Shown: in pieces, positions 1 to 12,000 of the stretch
Position numbering within the stretch: the stretch's first letter is position 1
Layout: each line of letters begins with the position of its first letter
Assembly (NCBI GenBank): GCA_012845835.1
Contig: JABAKD010000015.1
Location: forward strand, 11,871,845 to 11,935,844
Direction: 5' to 3'
From: Undaria pinnatifida
Taxonomy: Eukaryota; Sar; Phaeophyceae; Laminariales; Alariaceae
DNA: 64,000 bases
Translations under genes and position numbers: made by a program
The notes under the pieces: model-generated
Database searches by the model: none
Told to the model about the DNA's origin: nothing
The model's input: only the letters and a program-made list of their open reading frames with translations

Positions 1-571
1 CGTGGGTGCACTTCGATAGGGCGGCTACAAAAAACAAAGAGGGACCCCTCTTCGAGTTGCCTGAGGCGTCAGCCGATGATCAACGCACATAAGCTGACGG
101 CAGTTAGAAAACACCCTGCAGGGCAAGTTCTTGTTACAGTGGGGGGCCCCATTTAACCCCTTCAGAACCGCCCAAACATCTCCCTGCACTATTTCCACGC
201 AATTTGTCCCCCAAAACGGGTTTCAGTTGCTGAGGCGTTAAGAGCCCCCGGGAACGGGCCGGATTTACCGCTTTTATCTCCGTTCCGCTCTTATCTTGGA
301 TAGGGCATCGTATAGGTTTTAAAGGCGTGACAAAGCCGACGTGACTGCTCTTAACTACGTTTTCTCTTACTACAGACGCTCTTAACCCTTTTAGAACCCA
401 CTAAAAAATCGTTGAAAAAATATCAAACCTAAAATTAAAATTAAATGAACGAAGCTCATTGGGGCAAAGTCGAGCCGCGTGCAGCGAAAGGACCTGCGAA
501 GCGCACGGCCAAACATAAATCGGCAAAACAAATTTTGTATAGAAAATAACTCCCCAAAACCTGGTTCCAGG
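1..571. other. No gene seen; diverged GGGGACA-type repeat
   Basis: Around 195-260 there is a diverged copy of a dispersed family found again at 8262-8420 and 20310-20402: a tttgtcccccaaaacgggtt block followed by a gagcccccgggaac block. Otherwise only short shadow frames. Confidence 0.4.
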
Positions 572-601
572 TAATTTGTCCCCAGATCTGGGGACAAATT
601 A
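572..601. repeat. Perfect 30-bp palindrome
   Basis: Arms taatttgtccccaga / tctggggacaaatta meet without a spacer. It belongs to the GGGGACA family described under 8262-8420. Confidence 0.85.
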
Positions 602-725
602 GACTGGATAATAAAGTGCAAAGCGAACTTGGGTGGTCAAGGGGGGTCAAAAACCTCCAAACTAAGGTTTTTGCTGCTGTGCAAGTACATGGCTCCAGTC
701 TGTGTCTCTACACACCAGCACCACC

Positions 726-1079
726 ATGGCGCAGCAGGCATACCCCGACGTCGTTGCCCTCGAAGCCTTCGAGGACGCAGATGCTTCCGCTATCCATCAG
801 CAGCTGAAGCAAGTTGCTGAACACCATGCTCCCAGGACCAGGGAATTTGCGTTCGATGCCGCAACCGCGGTCGCCCGACGTGTTTGCTAGCATCAGGAAC
901 ACCCACAGGCATTGCCCGGTGGCTTGTCCTCAAAGGAGCGCAAGGCGGCTGCTAGCGCACACCCTGGGCTTTGCGGGGCCAGTTTGGCGGCTGTGATCGC
1001 GGGAATCTGCTTCGACGACGTATCGGCAACGGCAGAGCGCAGGGGCGTCCAGCACACCTACAACGTCATGTGTAACCAG
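726..1079 (+). pseudogene. Possible TFIIB/BRF-like cyclin-fold exon, interrupted by an in-frame TAG
   Basis: An ATG at 726 in good context (caccaccATGG) opens a frame that runs 118 codons to a convincing donor (AACCAG/gtgcgt at 1080), but codon 55 (888-890) is TAG. Before it: AYPDVVALEAFEDADASAIH and a helix REFAFDAATAVARRV. After it: HPGLCGASLAAVIAGICFDD, then VSATAERRGVQHTYNVMCNQ. The GLCGASL segment recalls the second cyclin repeat of BRF1 (PSGLCGAALL), and the ending resembles the TFIIB helix-turn that follows. It could be a decayed RNA polymerase III factor fragment, a gene with an unrecognised intron around 888, or chance. No further exons were found. Confidence 0.3.
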
Positions 1080-3640
1080 GTGCGTGTGTCCTTGAAATTT
1101 GTTTGCTTTTTGCTGCCTGCCGCCATCTGCGTGCTTGGAGACTTCAAAGCACTATGTTCCCGGGATCGAGTGAGATAGAACCGCGCGCAAGGAACACCTG
1201 CTGCGGTAAAACTTAGGATGATTCAGGGTATGCCTATACTGCTGTTAGGGTTGGAAGTACCTGCTGTTGGCGCTGGTAGGGTGTCGTTCAAAGGCCCGGT
1301 GAAGGCTCCGCTCGACTCGTGCCACAACCTTCCATTTCACACCCTCACAGTCATGTCGAGTACTGCTGCTAGTATTTCCTTACTCTAATTCCAAGTGGTA
1401 GTGTATTCCCAGTCTAATTCCAAGTAGTTTGTCCAATGGAAAGAGGTTGCCCATCTTGTTTTCAGGTACAAGTACAGTACGAGTAAGTATTACTTGGTAC
1501 CTGGTACATAATACCAGTACTTGAGTGTAGCTGCTTGAAAACGGGGACAAGCCTAGAAGGGGACCCATATACCCTAGTCGTACGTGTTGGTTGTACAGCA
1601 GCAGTGCAGTAGCACTGGCACCAAGCCGTAAAGGGTTACTTGTAGAACATGACTAGGCTCATGTCATAGTGCTCACTATGTCATTTTATATCATACAACT
1701 GGTGCTAGCGTCTCTGCCAGCTGCTGGACGTGATATCATAGTGATACGTGGAACAAGTTCCACAGCAGTACAGCAGTACTCGCACTTACCTGTATGACAC
1801 TATCAATACCTCTTGGTATTGATTTTATTTAGGACGGGGAGCTTTTTCTCGCGCATCGTAATAATGTATCACATATGAAAACTGTGCACCAGGTACACTG
1901 CTTAGACGAAGGATGCTGACAGCGTGGTACTGTTGCTGCCGTTGTGAGTAGAAGGGCCACTATGACGGAAGGCCCCAGGCATGATGTACCTATGCGTGAG
2001 TAGTTGTAACTACGAGTGGTACGTATCATAGCTGGTATGATAATCGTGGTATCGTTGTACGTACATGCATACCAGGTACATACGTACACTTGTGCTGCCA
2101 CAGACTACACAAGGCAGATATGTAACGACTGTTTTAATTTCATGTTTATGCACCAACAGATATTCACGACGATAGTTTCGCGCAATGCCGTACGTTTTCC
2201 ATGTTGTACTCCTGTAGCGCGCAGTGCTGTAGTCGACCGAAACTCCACCTGGTAGTGGTGCAGAGTGCAGGCGTAGGTTATAGTTCCAAGTTCGCACCAA
2301 CCGCGAAATGGAGCAAACCTGATAGCACTTACCGGTACGGTACCTTGAGGTATAAGTACCGTAGCAGAATGATGTAGGATTGCAGCAGTAGCAGTAGTCC
2401 ACTAATATTACCGAAGTCTTGCAGCTATTCTCTTCAGAGGGTAAACTTGAGTGAAAACTAACGATTACAGCATCAACCACACGAAAGAGCCTAGCAACGT
2501 AGGTTGGAGTATAATTCTGCATGGGCGTACAACAGTTGTCCAGAGCTGGGCGAGTAGCTGTATTTTGACGGCCACGGCAGTAGGCATATTGCTGGCAAGC
2601 GGTACGAGAGTGTCAAAATACCACCCGTGTACATCGCATAGAAAGACCCCGCTCGCTAGTATTGTCGATGCGCCGGGCAGATACTCGCTCTTCGAATACA
2701 TGGCAAACTGACTGCTGACACGGCTGCCGTACCCCTCTTTTCCGTCGCTTGGCGCTCAGGCGTGCTTCGACGCGTCCAAGGAGCTAAACGCGTTTGGGGC
2801 TGGCGTGCAACTCGAGCGCAAGGAGTGCTCCGCCCAAGCTTGCTGAGCTCTTTTCCCTGGGAATGGGGTAGTGGACGAATGGGTGGGGATTGCCTTCAAT
2901 TCGTAAAATTTCGGCTGACCCGTCGCGGTCAACGTTTTCTACGAAATGGATTATATTTGTATTTGCCGATGTCTTGTTATGGTTGTCCGCACGTCAAGTT
3001 GGTGGGGCGAGGAGGTTGGCAGTGACGGTATGCCGACAAAGGAAACTCAGTTGATGTGGCGATTGCCGCAAGCGCTGGCTTCTTTGTTAGCAATTGCGCG
3101 TCGTGTTGAATGAAGGTTTGACGCCGATTTACTGGAAATCCTACACAGTTTGCGTCTCGTCTTTGTTTGGACACCCAGTGTTCCATGACGCGCGGTGTTA
3201 GTTCATGATGAGCAATCGTACGGTGGTGTGGGCTGCGTTGTTATCATCCAACCTGCAATATGAACTCGCCGCGTGTTATTTTGGGCTCGATCGCCACCTG
3301 CGGAATACAGGGTGGTTTTCCTCGCCGTGTTTTCCCTCAAGTAGCACCGATGCTTCGCATCAGTATATTGAGAGAATCGCGAGGCGCATCGTGCTGTCGC
3401 TCTTGAAACTGGGGTGGGGTGGCGCTTGAGACGACGGATGAGGGGGGCTTATTTTATTTATAAGAAGAACCGTCTGCGGTTTGATTACTATGCGTTTTGA
3501 CCCCGTGCCGGTGATGCGGACGCACGCACGCCAATTTTTTTCGACGGTTTCGAACGCCGCCGACCATTTGTTTATGTACTTGTCACATACACCACGAACT
3601 TTTGTCTGACCGAAAATGCTGAGTGAGGTTCACGCGTCAC
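1080..3640. other. No gene supported; short palindromic motifs
   Basis: The open frames here are short and on both strands. The stretch is rich in TACCAGGTA/TACCTGGTA motifs (1499, 2070 and near-matches) and CAGCAGTAC runs (1757-1778). The 170-codon minus frame at 2010-2522 is Tyr/Thr/Ser/Cys-rich without domain features and looks fortuitous. 2700-3640 shows nothing clear. Confidence 0.3.
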
Positions 3641-3648
3641 AACGCTGG

Positions 3649-3768
3649 CGTCAAGTCTCTCCGTCGGTGCATAAGTGACCTGTCTTGTGACCGCGACCCA
3701 TACCCCTCACATGACGTCAAGTCTCTCTGTCGGTGCATAAGTGACCTGTCATACCCCTCACATGTTGG
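3649..3768 (+). repeat. Tandem duplication, two units of about 50-65 bp
   Basis: The unit cgtcaagtctct(c/g)(c/t)gtcgg plus tgcataagtgacctgtc and atacccctcacat occurs from 3650 and again from 3716. The first unit carries about 15 extra bases (ttgtgaccgcgaccc). Confidence 0.7.
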
Positions 3769-3769
3769 C

Positions 3770-5000
3770 TACGCGTCACCTGCATTTTTTTTAGACGTAG
3801 CCGTCTTGCTCCTCTAAAAGACGTCGGGAGACATGTCAGTGTCAAGCTGTCTGCCAATGCATATCCAGCCGTCTAGACATATATTCCTAACCTCCCTGGT
3901 AGAAAACAAATCATAATATGTGTGGAAACCCCTGATATTTTTTGTTTTTGTTCGGCTGTTTTACTCGTTTGATATGAGCTAATTTGAGATCATCGATATT
4001 CTGCAGTTCAATTCCCATCTTTCTGTAGATCGGACTCGGAAACGTATCAAGATGCCTAAAACAGGAAAACGCAGGAAAACACACTAATTTATACATCATT
4101 GTCAGGCGTTTTTGATAAAGCGGGGATTTTCGATACTGTCCCCTGATTTTTTCTGTCAAGGCTGTCTGTGAAGGTAGTTTCCTTCACGCTGTCTGTCAAG
4201 GGGTGAAAGTGCCGACATGCGACATATTTGCTCTAAAACGCCAGTTTTCAATTCAAAGTTTGACATGCTATGTGTTTGAGAAAGTGAGTCATGCCCTCCG
4301 TATCCCTATATTAGTAGACACATGCTCTGCGTCACAGGAAGGGTCGAGTAGTTTTTTTATCACTCCCCTTCCTTGCAATTGAGTTGTACGAAACTGCCAA
4401 TGTGTAACGGTGTCTAGGCCTACTCGTTGCGCACCCAAAAAATCGTTTCTCACGCTGGCGTATGAATAGCAAGTTAAATAATTTAACTTCATAGGCATTT
4501 TGGGTGCTCCTCGTGCATCATTCCTGCATCGCTATCAGCTGTAGCGGACATCGTGGTAATTAAAGTTCAAAACCTATCAAACGCTACCGCGCGAACACGC
4601 ATTTTTTGTGATTAATCAGCCGATTGACATGTTTGGCGCTGTTCTAGGACTTGCAAACGATGATTGTCTGCCTCCCAGGTAGTCCCCATAGCAAAGGCCG
4701 ATACACAAAGGACAAGAAAAATTACATGTCTCCGTATGTTGATCCCACGAGTGAATATGAACTCACGTGCAACCCCTCGCACCACCTACGCACCATGCCG
4801 ACAGTATTGAAAGCACAACCGCATCTGGCAAATGACACCATATCCTGACAGCAGCCAAACCTCGGTGCACTCAAGAACATTCCCCCCCCCCAACCCCCTC
4901 CACCCCTAATAGTCTCCTCCGGCCATGGACCCTCGTCGACGTGTACGCCGATCAAGAACAGAAACGCCGACGACGCGCATTTTGCATCGCGTAGCACCTA
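3770..5000. other. No gene supported
   Basis: AT-rich stretches and short frames only. 4150-4200 has the inverted pair gtctgtgaaggtagtttccttcacgctgtctg in pieces. A C-run at 4883-4893 and CCCC-rich text up to 4910 code Gly only by accident on the minus strand. Confidence 0.3.
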
Positions 5001-5070
5001 CTCTTCTAGATAAGTCGGCAGGTTTATATCAACAGGGGACGCAGGGAGTCAGGCTTTGCAGAATTTGAGC

Positions 5071-5562
5071 TCAGGCCGGTCCTTGGGCGTGCCGTCCTAA
5101 CGCCAACTTGCCGATGACATCCACAGTGAATCGGCCCAGGTTCTTCTCGTCGAATCGCGGAAGAGATTTGAGCGTTGTTGGCGACGGTCGAAATTGCTCG
5201 GAGTAATCCGCCCCCTCCCTTCTTCGATGACATACGTCGTAGTCGAAACCTGTGCCCTCGCACTCGGAACGGCGGCAGTCTATGCTCTCGTCGCCTTCGT
5301 TGTCCCTGCCGTTGTACCCTTCCGCCCAATCCGCACCCTTTATTCCTGAGCCGAACCACCGGCGTTGGTCAATATCGTCTTTAGATGACATACCAGCTGA
5401 TCCCTCCACACTCCCCTTCTTGCTTCCTATGGCCTCCCCGTCCTCGCCCCCCTTTTCGCCTCCCATACTGTCTTCCCTCTCGCCCCCCTTCTCGTCGTCC
5501 CCCTCACCCCACCCCTCCCAATCTCTCCGCGACCGCCTCGTCGGCCTCTTCCCTTGCCTCAT
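5071..5562 (-). CDS. Unassigned open frame, 163 codons, basic then Gly/Glu-rich
   Basis: From ATG 5562 to a stop at 5071. The N-terminal 60 residues are charged and repetitive (Lys/Arg, then Gly-Glu-Asp); the C-terminal 40 look more ordinary (LKSLPRFDEKNLGRFTVDVI). The plus strand opposite is C/T-rich, so some of the opening may be compositional. I recognise no domain. It could be an exon of an unknown gene or a remnant. Confidence 0.22.
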   Translation of the reverse strand: MRQGKRPTRRSRRDWEGWGEGDDEKGGEREDSMGGEKGGEDGEAIGSKKGSVEGSAGMSSKDDIDQRRWFGSGIKGADWAEGYNGRDNEGDESIDCRRSECEGTGFDYDVCHRRREGADYSEQFRPSPTTLKSLPRFDEKNLGRFTVDVIGKLALGRHAQGPA

Positions 5563-5589
5563 ATATTTTGTCTGTGGTTCATAAATAAC

Positions 5590-7590
5590 GCGTTAGGGGT
5601 GCGGGAGATATAAGTGTTAATATTTTGTAGATGTTAGTGCAGCGCAAGACTTCCAAAGTAGTGACTACATAGGCAACCTCCTGATCAACACGTGAAGAAT
5701 GTTCTGCACTACGTCGTAGTCAGACCTTTGTGCCTCTTTATACCTGACACGAGCACATTCGGTGTGTGCGCGTGACGAGGAAGGGCTATACTCGTGATTG
5801 TTGCGGAATTTGGTCGTGTTGAAACTGTTCCATTCCTCCTGCCGACTGAATGCTGCCAGCAATAACCCTTTGGATAGATAAGATGTATTCTTCAAGACAG
5901 ATGAAAAAATACCAGGATGTTACCACCAGGACAACTTTACCAAGGGCGATTTCGGTACGTCATAATTCTGCGCACTACCACTAGATATCCCATATGGAGG
6001 GGAATAAATCTGGCAATAGTAAAAAATCTTACTGTATATCGATGGCAATCTTACCCATATTAGGGTATTTATTGAAAAAAAATGTTTCAAATACGTCAGC
6101 TTTGAGTTCAATCAAATTAGTCTAGTCTAGTCTAATGGTTTATAAACAAATACTCGGAGTATCACGAACAAAATATACAACAATACCAGCTGAGAAATAC
6201 ATTAGCTATCATACAGTACCGGCCTGCTCATAAGAAACCAGAAATCGGGCTCAGCCAACCACCGCCCCAACATACAGAAATCAGTGTGGCATTCGCCACC
6301 CAGGCTGGTCACTTTCTCAATTTTTTACAAATCGAAGGCTGACTTTCTTCAAAGGAGCTTTCTTATGAGCGGGCCGGTACTGCGCTTCAGCTATTTTATA
6401 AAAAGACAACCAACAAAATACGCCAGCTATGAGTTCGATCGATACTCATCTTTCGAATTTGCATGATGCCCTGGCCTCGCGTTTTTACACATGTTTGTCG
6501 TCTATCATACAACAGCGCCACGATCACATCTACAAGTAGGAACCACACCAGTAGCACAGGTAGGTGTAAACACAGGATCACAATACTGAACGCAAAACTG
6601 CAAGGACCCTTTGCTATTATTATTAATATGAAATCGAGCTTTATGTTTCTGCCCATATCAATACAGCCCTACGAGGGTATCTTCCTGGCGACTGATGACA
6701 TGAAATGGCATCTCTACGACAACAGCACTCGCACAGCAGCACCATCACCCTATCTGCGCGTACAACCACACCAAGGGTAGGAACATCAGTGCGTGCTACA
6801 CAAGTACTTATACAAACAATAGCAGGGTACGCACAAGTACAAGCAACTTCTCGGTATGCCCACTCCTGTGTTTACACCCATAGCAGTAAATAACAAATGA
6901 CGCAAATATAAGGGACAGTTACTATTTGTTATGATATGTAAATGTTCCTTACATTTACATTCATGGCAGTAGCTATAACTGCAACGCTGTCCAGAAGCCA
7001 CGAGGCCGTCTAGAAGCTCTCTACACGTTTCTACACCATCACTGCTGGGTGCACACTACGAGGCCATCCCCCTGACGGCACCAGACACATTTGTACAACA
7101 ACAGCACTCCTACCGCAGCATGAGCACGTACCGATTGACAACACCACCAGCTCATGTACTTGTACGACCACACCGGATTTACGTACACGAGTACAAGCCA
7201 AAGAGTATGCCTACAAACATCAGAAAGAAGACCAAATTAGACAGAAATATAAAGATTGTTCAGAGAAAATATAAATATTGTAGCGCTCCTTACATTTCCG
7301 TTAGTAACTTTACAGCACTACTTGGGCATCCTACCACACTCTGTTGTACAGTCAATCACATTTTTCTACAAAAACGGCAACAACTAACAGCAGTAACACA
7401 GCAGCACAAGTACCTGCCGCTCACCACAGCACAAACGACTTGCCGCTCACAGCAGCACGACGACAACCTGCCACTGACAGCACCGTCATCACATCTACAC
7501 GTAAATCAACACCAATAGTACGAACAGCAGAACGCGCGACACACTGTACATGGAGAGTTGTCGCCGAGGGAATGGAAAGTGTAATACGAT
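5590..7590. other. No gene supported; low-complexity CA-rich sequence
   Basis: Pieces at 6080-6120 and 6420-6460 (cagctatgagttcgatcgat, then actcatctttcgaatttgca) are diverged ends of the dispersed K family (see 34600-35250). 6700-7560 is rich in CAACAGCAC/CACAGCAG words with short frames on both strands. Confidence 0.3.
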
Positions 7591-8021
7591 TACTCGTATG
7601 CATCATCTACTTTGCGCACCTGTCGGTCGTTCCCCAGTTTATCTGTTGCTTTCACCGTGAAAAACCGAGTTTTGCCAGCATTTCCTCCGCTTCTTGCGGC
7701 ACCGCTTTCCCGCCGTCCCAGTTGACCAGTGCTCCCCAAAACCGCCTGAACGCATTCATCTACGATATCAGCCCGGCAGTTCGCCAGTATGCAGCTTTCC
7801 GCATACGAGTTGTGTTGGGCCAGGGACACCGAATGGAGGGCGCAGTATCCGTTGGGGAGCGCTTGTTTGATCTCCAAGCCACCTTGCAAGAATGCCGCAC
7901 CACTAATCGCCGCCAGACCACATCCTTTCTCTCGCAGCAAGTTCCTGCCCCGTAGGACGGCCGAGTGTTCCAAGTCGCAGGTGTGTGTTGTGACTGTACC
8001 TAGCTCCTCCACGTCGTCCAT
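7590..8021 (-). CDS. Unassigned open frame, 143 codons
   Basis: Reads from ATG 8021 to a stop at 7590, with mixed composition free of simple repeats. It holds the stretch LPNGYCALHSVSLAQHNSYA, which faintly recalls the cysteine box of OTU-type proteases (D-G-x-C-x-x-H/R), but the Asp is Asn and no catalytic His region is evident. It is downstream of exon 7 on the same strand, yet no acceptor and phase connect it convincingly. Low confidence that it is a gene. Confidence 0.2.
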   Translation of the reverse strand: MDDVEELGTVTTHTCDLEHSAVLRGRNLLREKGCGLAAISGAAFLQGGLEIKQALPNGYCALHSVSLAQHNSYAESCILANCRADIVDECVQAVLGSTGQLGRRESGAARSGGNAGKTRFFTVKATDKLGNDRQVRKVDDAYE

Positions 8022-8261
8022 GGTTCCTCCCTGGCGCCTCGTGGCTGCCTTGCGCTAGATGAGGAGTGTCTGCGGCGCCCTTACACGGGGAGTATCCCGA
8101 ACCGACACGGCCGCACCACCACTCTTCGTGGCCCATCCTCATTGGTCGACTCTGCCGAGACTGTCAGTTTGTTCCCAGGATAGCTAATCGCCGAGAGATT
8201 ACTACCCCTAGAATCGCACTCGAATTAGATACGTATTTTAAGTCCCTCACAAAGTCCAAGT

Positions 8262-8420
8262 GTTTTCGTTTTTTTTGGGGACAAAAAATGTCCCCAAAAG
8301 GTCGTCCAGTTCTAAAAGGGTTAACGCCTTTACAACTGGAAACCCGGCTTTGGGGACAAAATTACTTGGATTTAGTATAGGGAGGGGTTCGGGGGCTCTC
8401 AAGCGGTTAAACCGGGTAGC
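8262..8420 (+). repeat. GGGGACA foldback repeat
   Basis: Begins with a hairpin (ttttggggaca, five-base loop, tgtccccaaaa). It continues with a pair of blocks: aaagggttaacgcctttaca and ggggacaaaattacttggat, then ggggttcgggggctctcaag. The reverse complement of the second part lies at 20310-20402. Confidence 0.7.
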
Positions 8421-8482
8421 CCAATGTACCAGCGACAGCTACGAGGTACGAGTATACCATACTGTACAAAAAAAAAAAAAAG

Positions 8483-8680
8483 ACACTCCAGCTATCAGAT
8501 CGAGGATTTCGTCGAAACTCGACTTTCAAGGCGCGCGTGATAACACGACAATACCATGGTACGATAACATGATAATACGATAACACCATACACGATACTA
8601 CGACACTACGATACGCCGATAATACGATTGCGCTTGCTACGGGATGCGTGTCCTCGTTGAGGATATAGGTCATATATAGC
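8483..8680 (+). repeat. Terminal fragment of K family with an inserted ACGATA-type array
   Basis: gacactccagctatcagatc, the cgaaactcgactttcaaggc block, then, after a degenerate array of ACGATA/ATACGA words (8540-8630), gggatgcgtgtcctcgttga and ggatataggtc. Compared with the copy at 34670-34775, the array splits the gcgcgta...acggg part. Confidence 0.65.
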
Positions 8681-8684
8681 TCAC

Positions 8685-8793
8685 CATGAAGTAGGCGGAA
8701 AGCTTCCGGATGTTGTGCCGATCCGCCGCCATGAACTCGTCGATGGCCTGCAAGGCCACGTGCTCGGGCACCTCGCGCAAGAATTTGCGGCAC
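8685..8793 (-). CDS. Exon 7: second half of AcD unit 3
   Basis: 109 nt: one base completing Arg, then 36 codons CRKFLREVPEHVALQAIDEF and MAADRHNIRKLSAYFM, leaving on phase 0 before gtgagc. It aligns residue by residue with exon 4 (RC..F.R......A.DEF...D...IR..SA.FM). The G-I/V-L/M residues that should close the domain are missing, which supports a further exon downstream. I did not find that exon in the 8.6 kb left of here. Confidence 0.72.
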
Positions 8794-8905
8794 CTGTTGA
8801 AAAAAAAGACGACGTCAGGATAATTTTTGAAAATACCAACGATAACAAGCCCACCAACACGAACACGAACAAGAACAGCAAGAACAACCGCATCAAGCAC
8901 AACAA

Positions 8906-8958
<53 letters not shown>

Positions 8959-8981
8959 ACAACAACAAAACAACAACAACG

Positions 8982-9040
<59 letters not shown>

Positions 9041-12000
9041 AACAACAACAACGTACCAGGTGCACGGCAACGGGCCTGTCATCAGTCTCCCGGGTAGCGA
9101 AACCAAGTGGACACCGGGTGGGTCGAGCCAAAGCTAGGGACTCGGAGGGAGAATCACGGTAGACCCAGCGTGGCCCATGCCCAAGTGGGGAGGGTTGTAG
9201 CCCCCAACCAGCGCAAGACGAAGACCAAGTACAAAAACAAACAAATTAAATAACAAGAATAAGAACAATAAGAGCAAGAACACAAGCAACGGACCTGTCG
9301 TCGATGTCTCCCGGGTAGCAAAAGCCCGTGGAAACCAAGTGGTCGAGCCGAAGCTGAACATTCGGAGGCAGGATTTCGGCAGACCCAGGGTGTCCCATGC
9401 CCATGTGGGGAGGGCCATAGCCCCCCATGGGCTGGCCGTAGGCGTTGAAAACCGGGGGCGGGTGGCCGTACCCCCCGCCGTAGCCCCCTCCGTAGTAGTC
9501 CTGCCGACATACATCAACACCAGCAGCGCCACGTAGGGACACAAAACAAAAGGGTTATCCGGTCTACATGACACGCATCAATGTCTCCTCGCCGAACACA
9601 ATAACTACTACATGTATACGTATAATTGCCATTTTTGCCTCTGTTTTCGAACATATCTCTTCGTGCTCGCACCTTTATTCGAAACGTCAGAGGGGGTGGG
9701 CACAGTTCGGACCTTGGGGTCACGTTGCCCGAGGTTTGGGCGCGATCCGTGCAGTGTGTCGCGCGTGGCAAGCCCTTTTTATTTTTTTGGCCTTGGGCAT
9801 ATTCAAGGCGAATCCCCGGGTTTCCGGGTTTCCGCATCCCCCATTCCCGTGTACGTACGTAAGATATGGAGAGGCAGTTTTTTCCGCGCGCAATTGTTTT
9901 GCTTGTTTTTGCGAAGATCGCAGATGACAGACAGCAGACGACATGCGGAGAGCACAACGCTGCATACAACCCTGCCGCACAGCAGCAGCAGTTGGCAACA
10001 CCATGTATGCATGTGCTCAAAATGGCGTGTCCTCGCTATCCCACGACGAGTTGTTTGTGTCGGAGCCCGTCATTTGTCACCCCATCATACCACATATTTC
10101 TGCTGCGCTGCCGCTGCCTGCGCATTACCATTGATCGCGCCATAGTTTCCGCAACATCCCCGGGGTTGGGGTTTCCGCATCCCCTATCCCCGTGTACGTA
10201 CGTAAGATTTAGAGAGGCAGTTTTTTCCGCGCGTATTTTTCCTTTTTTTTTTGCGAAGATCGCAGATGACAGACAACAGACAACATGCGGTCCTGCCGCA
10301 CAGCACTTGCCGCACAGCAGCAGCAGTAGGCAACACCATGTATGTGCGCATGGCGTGTCCTCGTTATCCTGCGGCGAGTTGTTTATGTCGGAGCCTGCCA
10401 TTTGTCACCCCACCATACCACATCTTCGTGCTGTGCTGCCGCTGCCTGTGCATGTCCACATCATGTCCACAGGGGTTTCGCCGCGGCGGGCTGATGCCCG
10501 CCTGCGAGTCCGCGCACGCCCGTAAGGTAGGTACCATAGGCGGATACGGACCGCAAAAGCGACAAGATTTTCGCAAATTGATATTTACGATGTATTAATA
10601 GTACTAAATCAGTTTATAGTATTGAAAGTTAACAGAGGTACTCTATACCTGGTATTCTAAAGCACTAGACTATAGACATTCCAGGTAGCACATTGAATGC
10701 CAACTAGTCCCTGGTAAACAGCGGCGGTGTAGGTTTTCGACCGAAATAATCTCTTCCGACTTAAGACACGCCATATTAATGTTCCTGTTATACTATTAAT
10801 ACTACTTCGTATTACTACCTGCCCTTCCATAACAAACAGCCCCAAAAGTAGTATTAATAGTAGTATTACTAGTAGTAGTAGCAGTAGTAGTAGCGGCGGT
10901 AGTAGAAGTAATAGCAGCATGACAGTATTCATGGCCATACTGCTGCATTTGCACAGCACTCTCCGTTGTGTATAGGGACGAAACGCTCGAAGTTAGACTA
11001 ATCACATTAGAGAGTCTTCAGAAGCGTTCGATGGAGATGCGGTCGCCCAACAGCAGGCCCAGGGACACAGCTGGGTTGAGGTTGGCACCGGAGGTCCTAG
11101 GAACCGTCGGAACTGCCGTTGGTTCTGGGTACGTCGAGAGCCGTGAATGGACGGGTGGACAACAGCGGTGATAGACTGCTTGGTTGGCTGGGTGATTGGT
11201 GGGTGGTCTTCAATGAATAAAAACACCCTACGACGTAGGAGCCTTCTGTCTGATCCTCTATGAAGAGTTTTTTCCCCCTTGAAATCACAAGAAAAACAAA
11301 AAATTGAAAACGCTAACCCACGGACGTCGCGCTTATGTATGTTGCCTCGCCAGCTCGGGGAGTGCTCGGCAACCGTTTCGGAAGGTCAAATCACCACGAA
11401 GAAAGCTGGCGATTTTACGCGGAAGACTGGAAACAAACGTGAACACACACGCGCGAAAATAAATTGCGAAAATAAATATGTATCTTCGCGCATGTGTATT
11501 CACGTTTGTTTCCAGTCTTCCGCGCAAAATCGCCAGCTTTCTTCGTGGTGATTTGACCTTCCGAAACGGTTGCCGAGCACTCCCCGAGCTGGCGAGGCAA
11601 CATACATACGCGCGACGTCCGTGGGCTAGCGTTTTCAAGGAAAATAAGCTTCTTCAAAGAGGATAATCAGGTGGAACACTCCTGCAAGCGTGTTTTTTTT
11701 TAATTAAAGACAACCAACCACCCTACCGGTCCATAACTGCTTTTGTCCACAGCTCACGACTCACACGGAACCAACGGCAGTCCGGAGAGTCCTAGGACCT
11801 GTGCACGCACACACACGTAATTGTCGACCTATCTCGAGCTGATTTTGCTGTAAGTTGTTCAGAGTTCGTCGAGGCAGGTGCGGTAACGTGTGCTTTCACA
11901 GCCCTTGGTGGGCTACGTACGAGCATGGGTTTCAAACGTCGGTTAACACAAAAAAAATGCTTTTTGAAAAATCGATGTTACCGAGCGAACAAATTATGCC

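Noticed and set aside
2010-2522. 170-codon minus frame
   Set aside because: Tyr/Thr/Ser/Cys-rich without domain features; it spans several TACCAGGTA-type palindromes, so it is probably fortuitous.
5024-5359. Arg-rich minus frame (111 codons)
   Set aside because: Overlaps the 163-codon frame at 5071-5562 in another register; composition-driven.
8670-9131. 153-codon minus frame with a poly-Cys/Val middle
   Set aside because: Only the last 36 codons before VSYI-stop are exon 7; the rest is intron 6 repeat and decayed exon copy.
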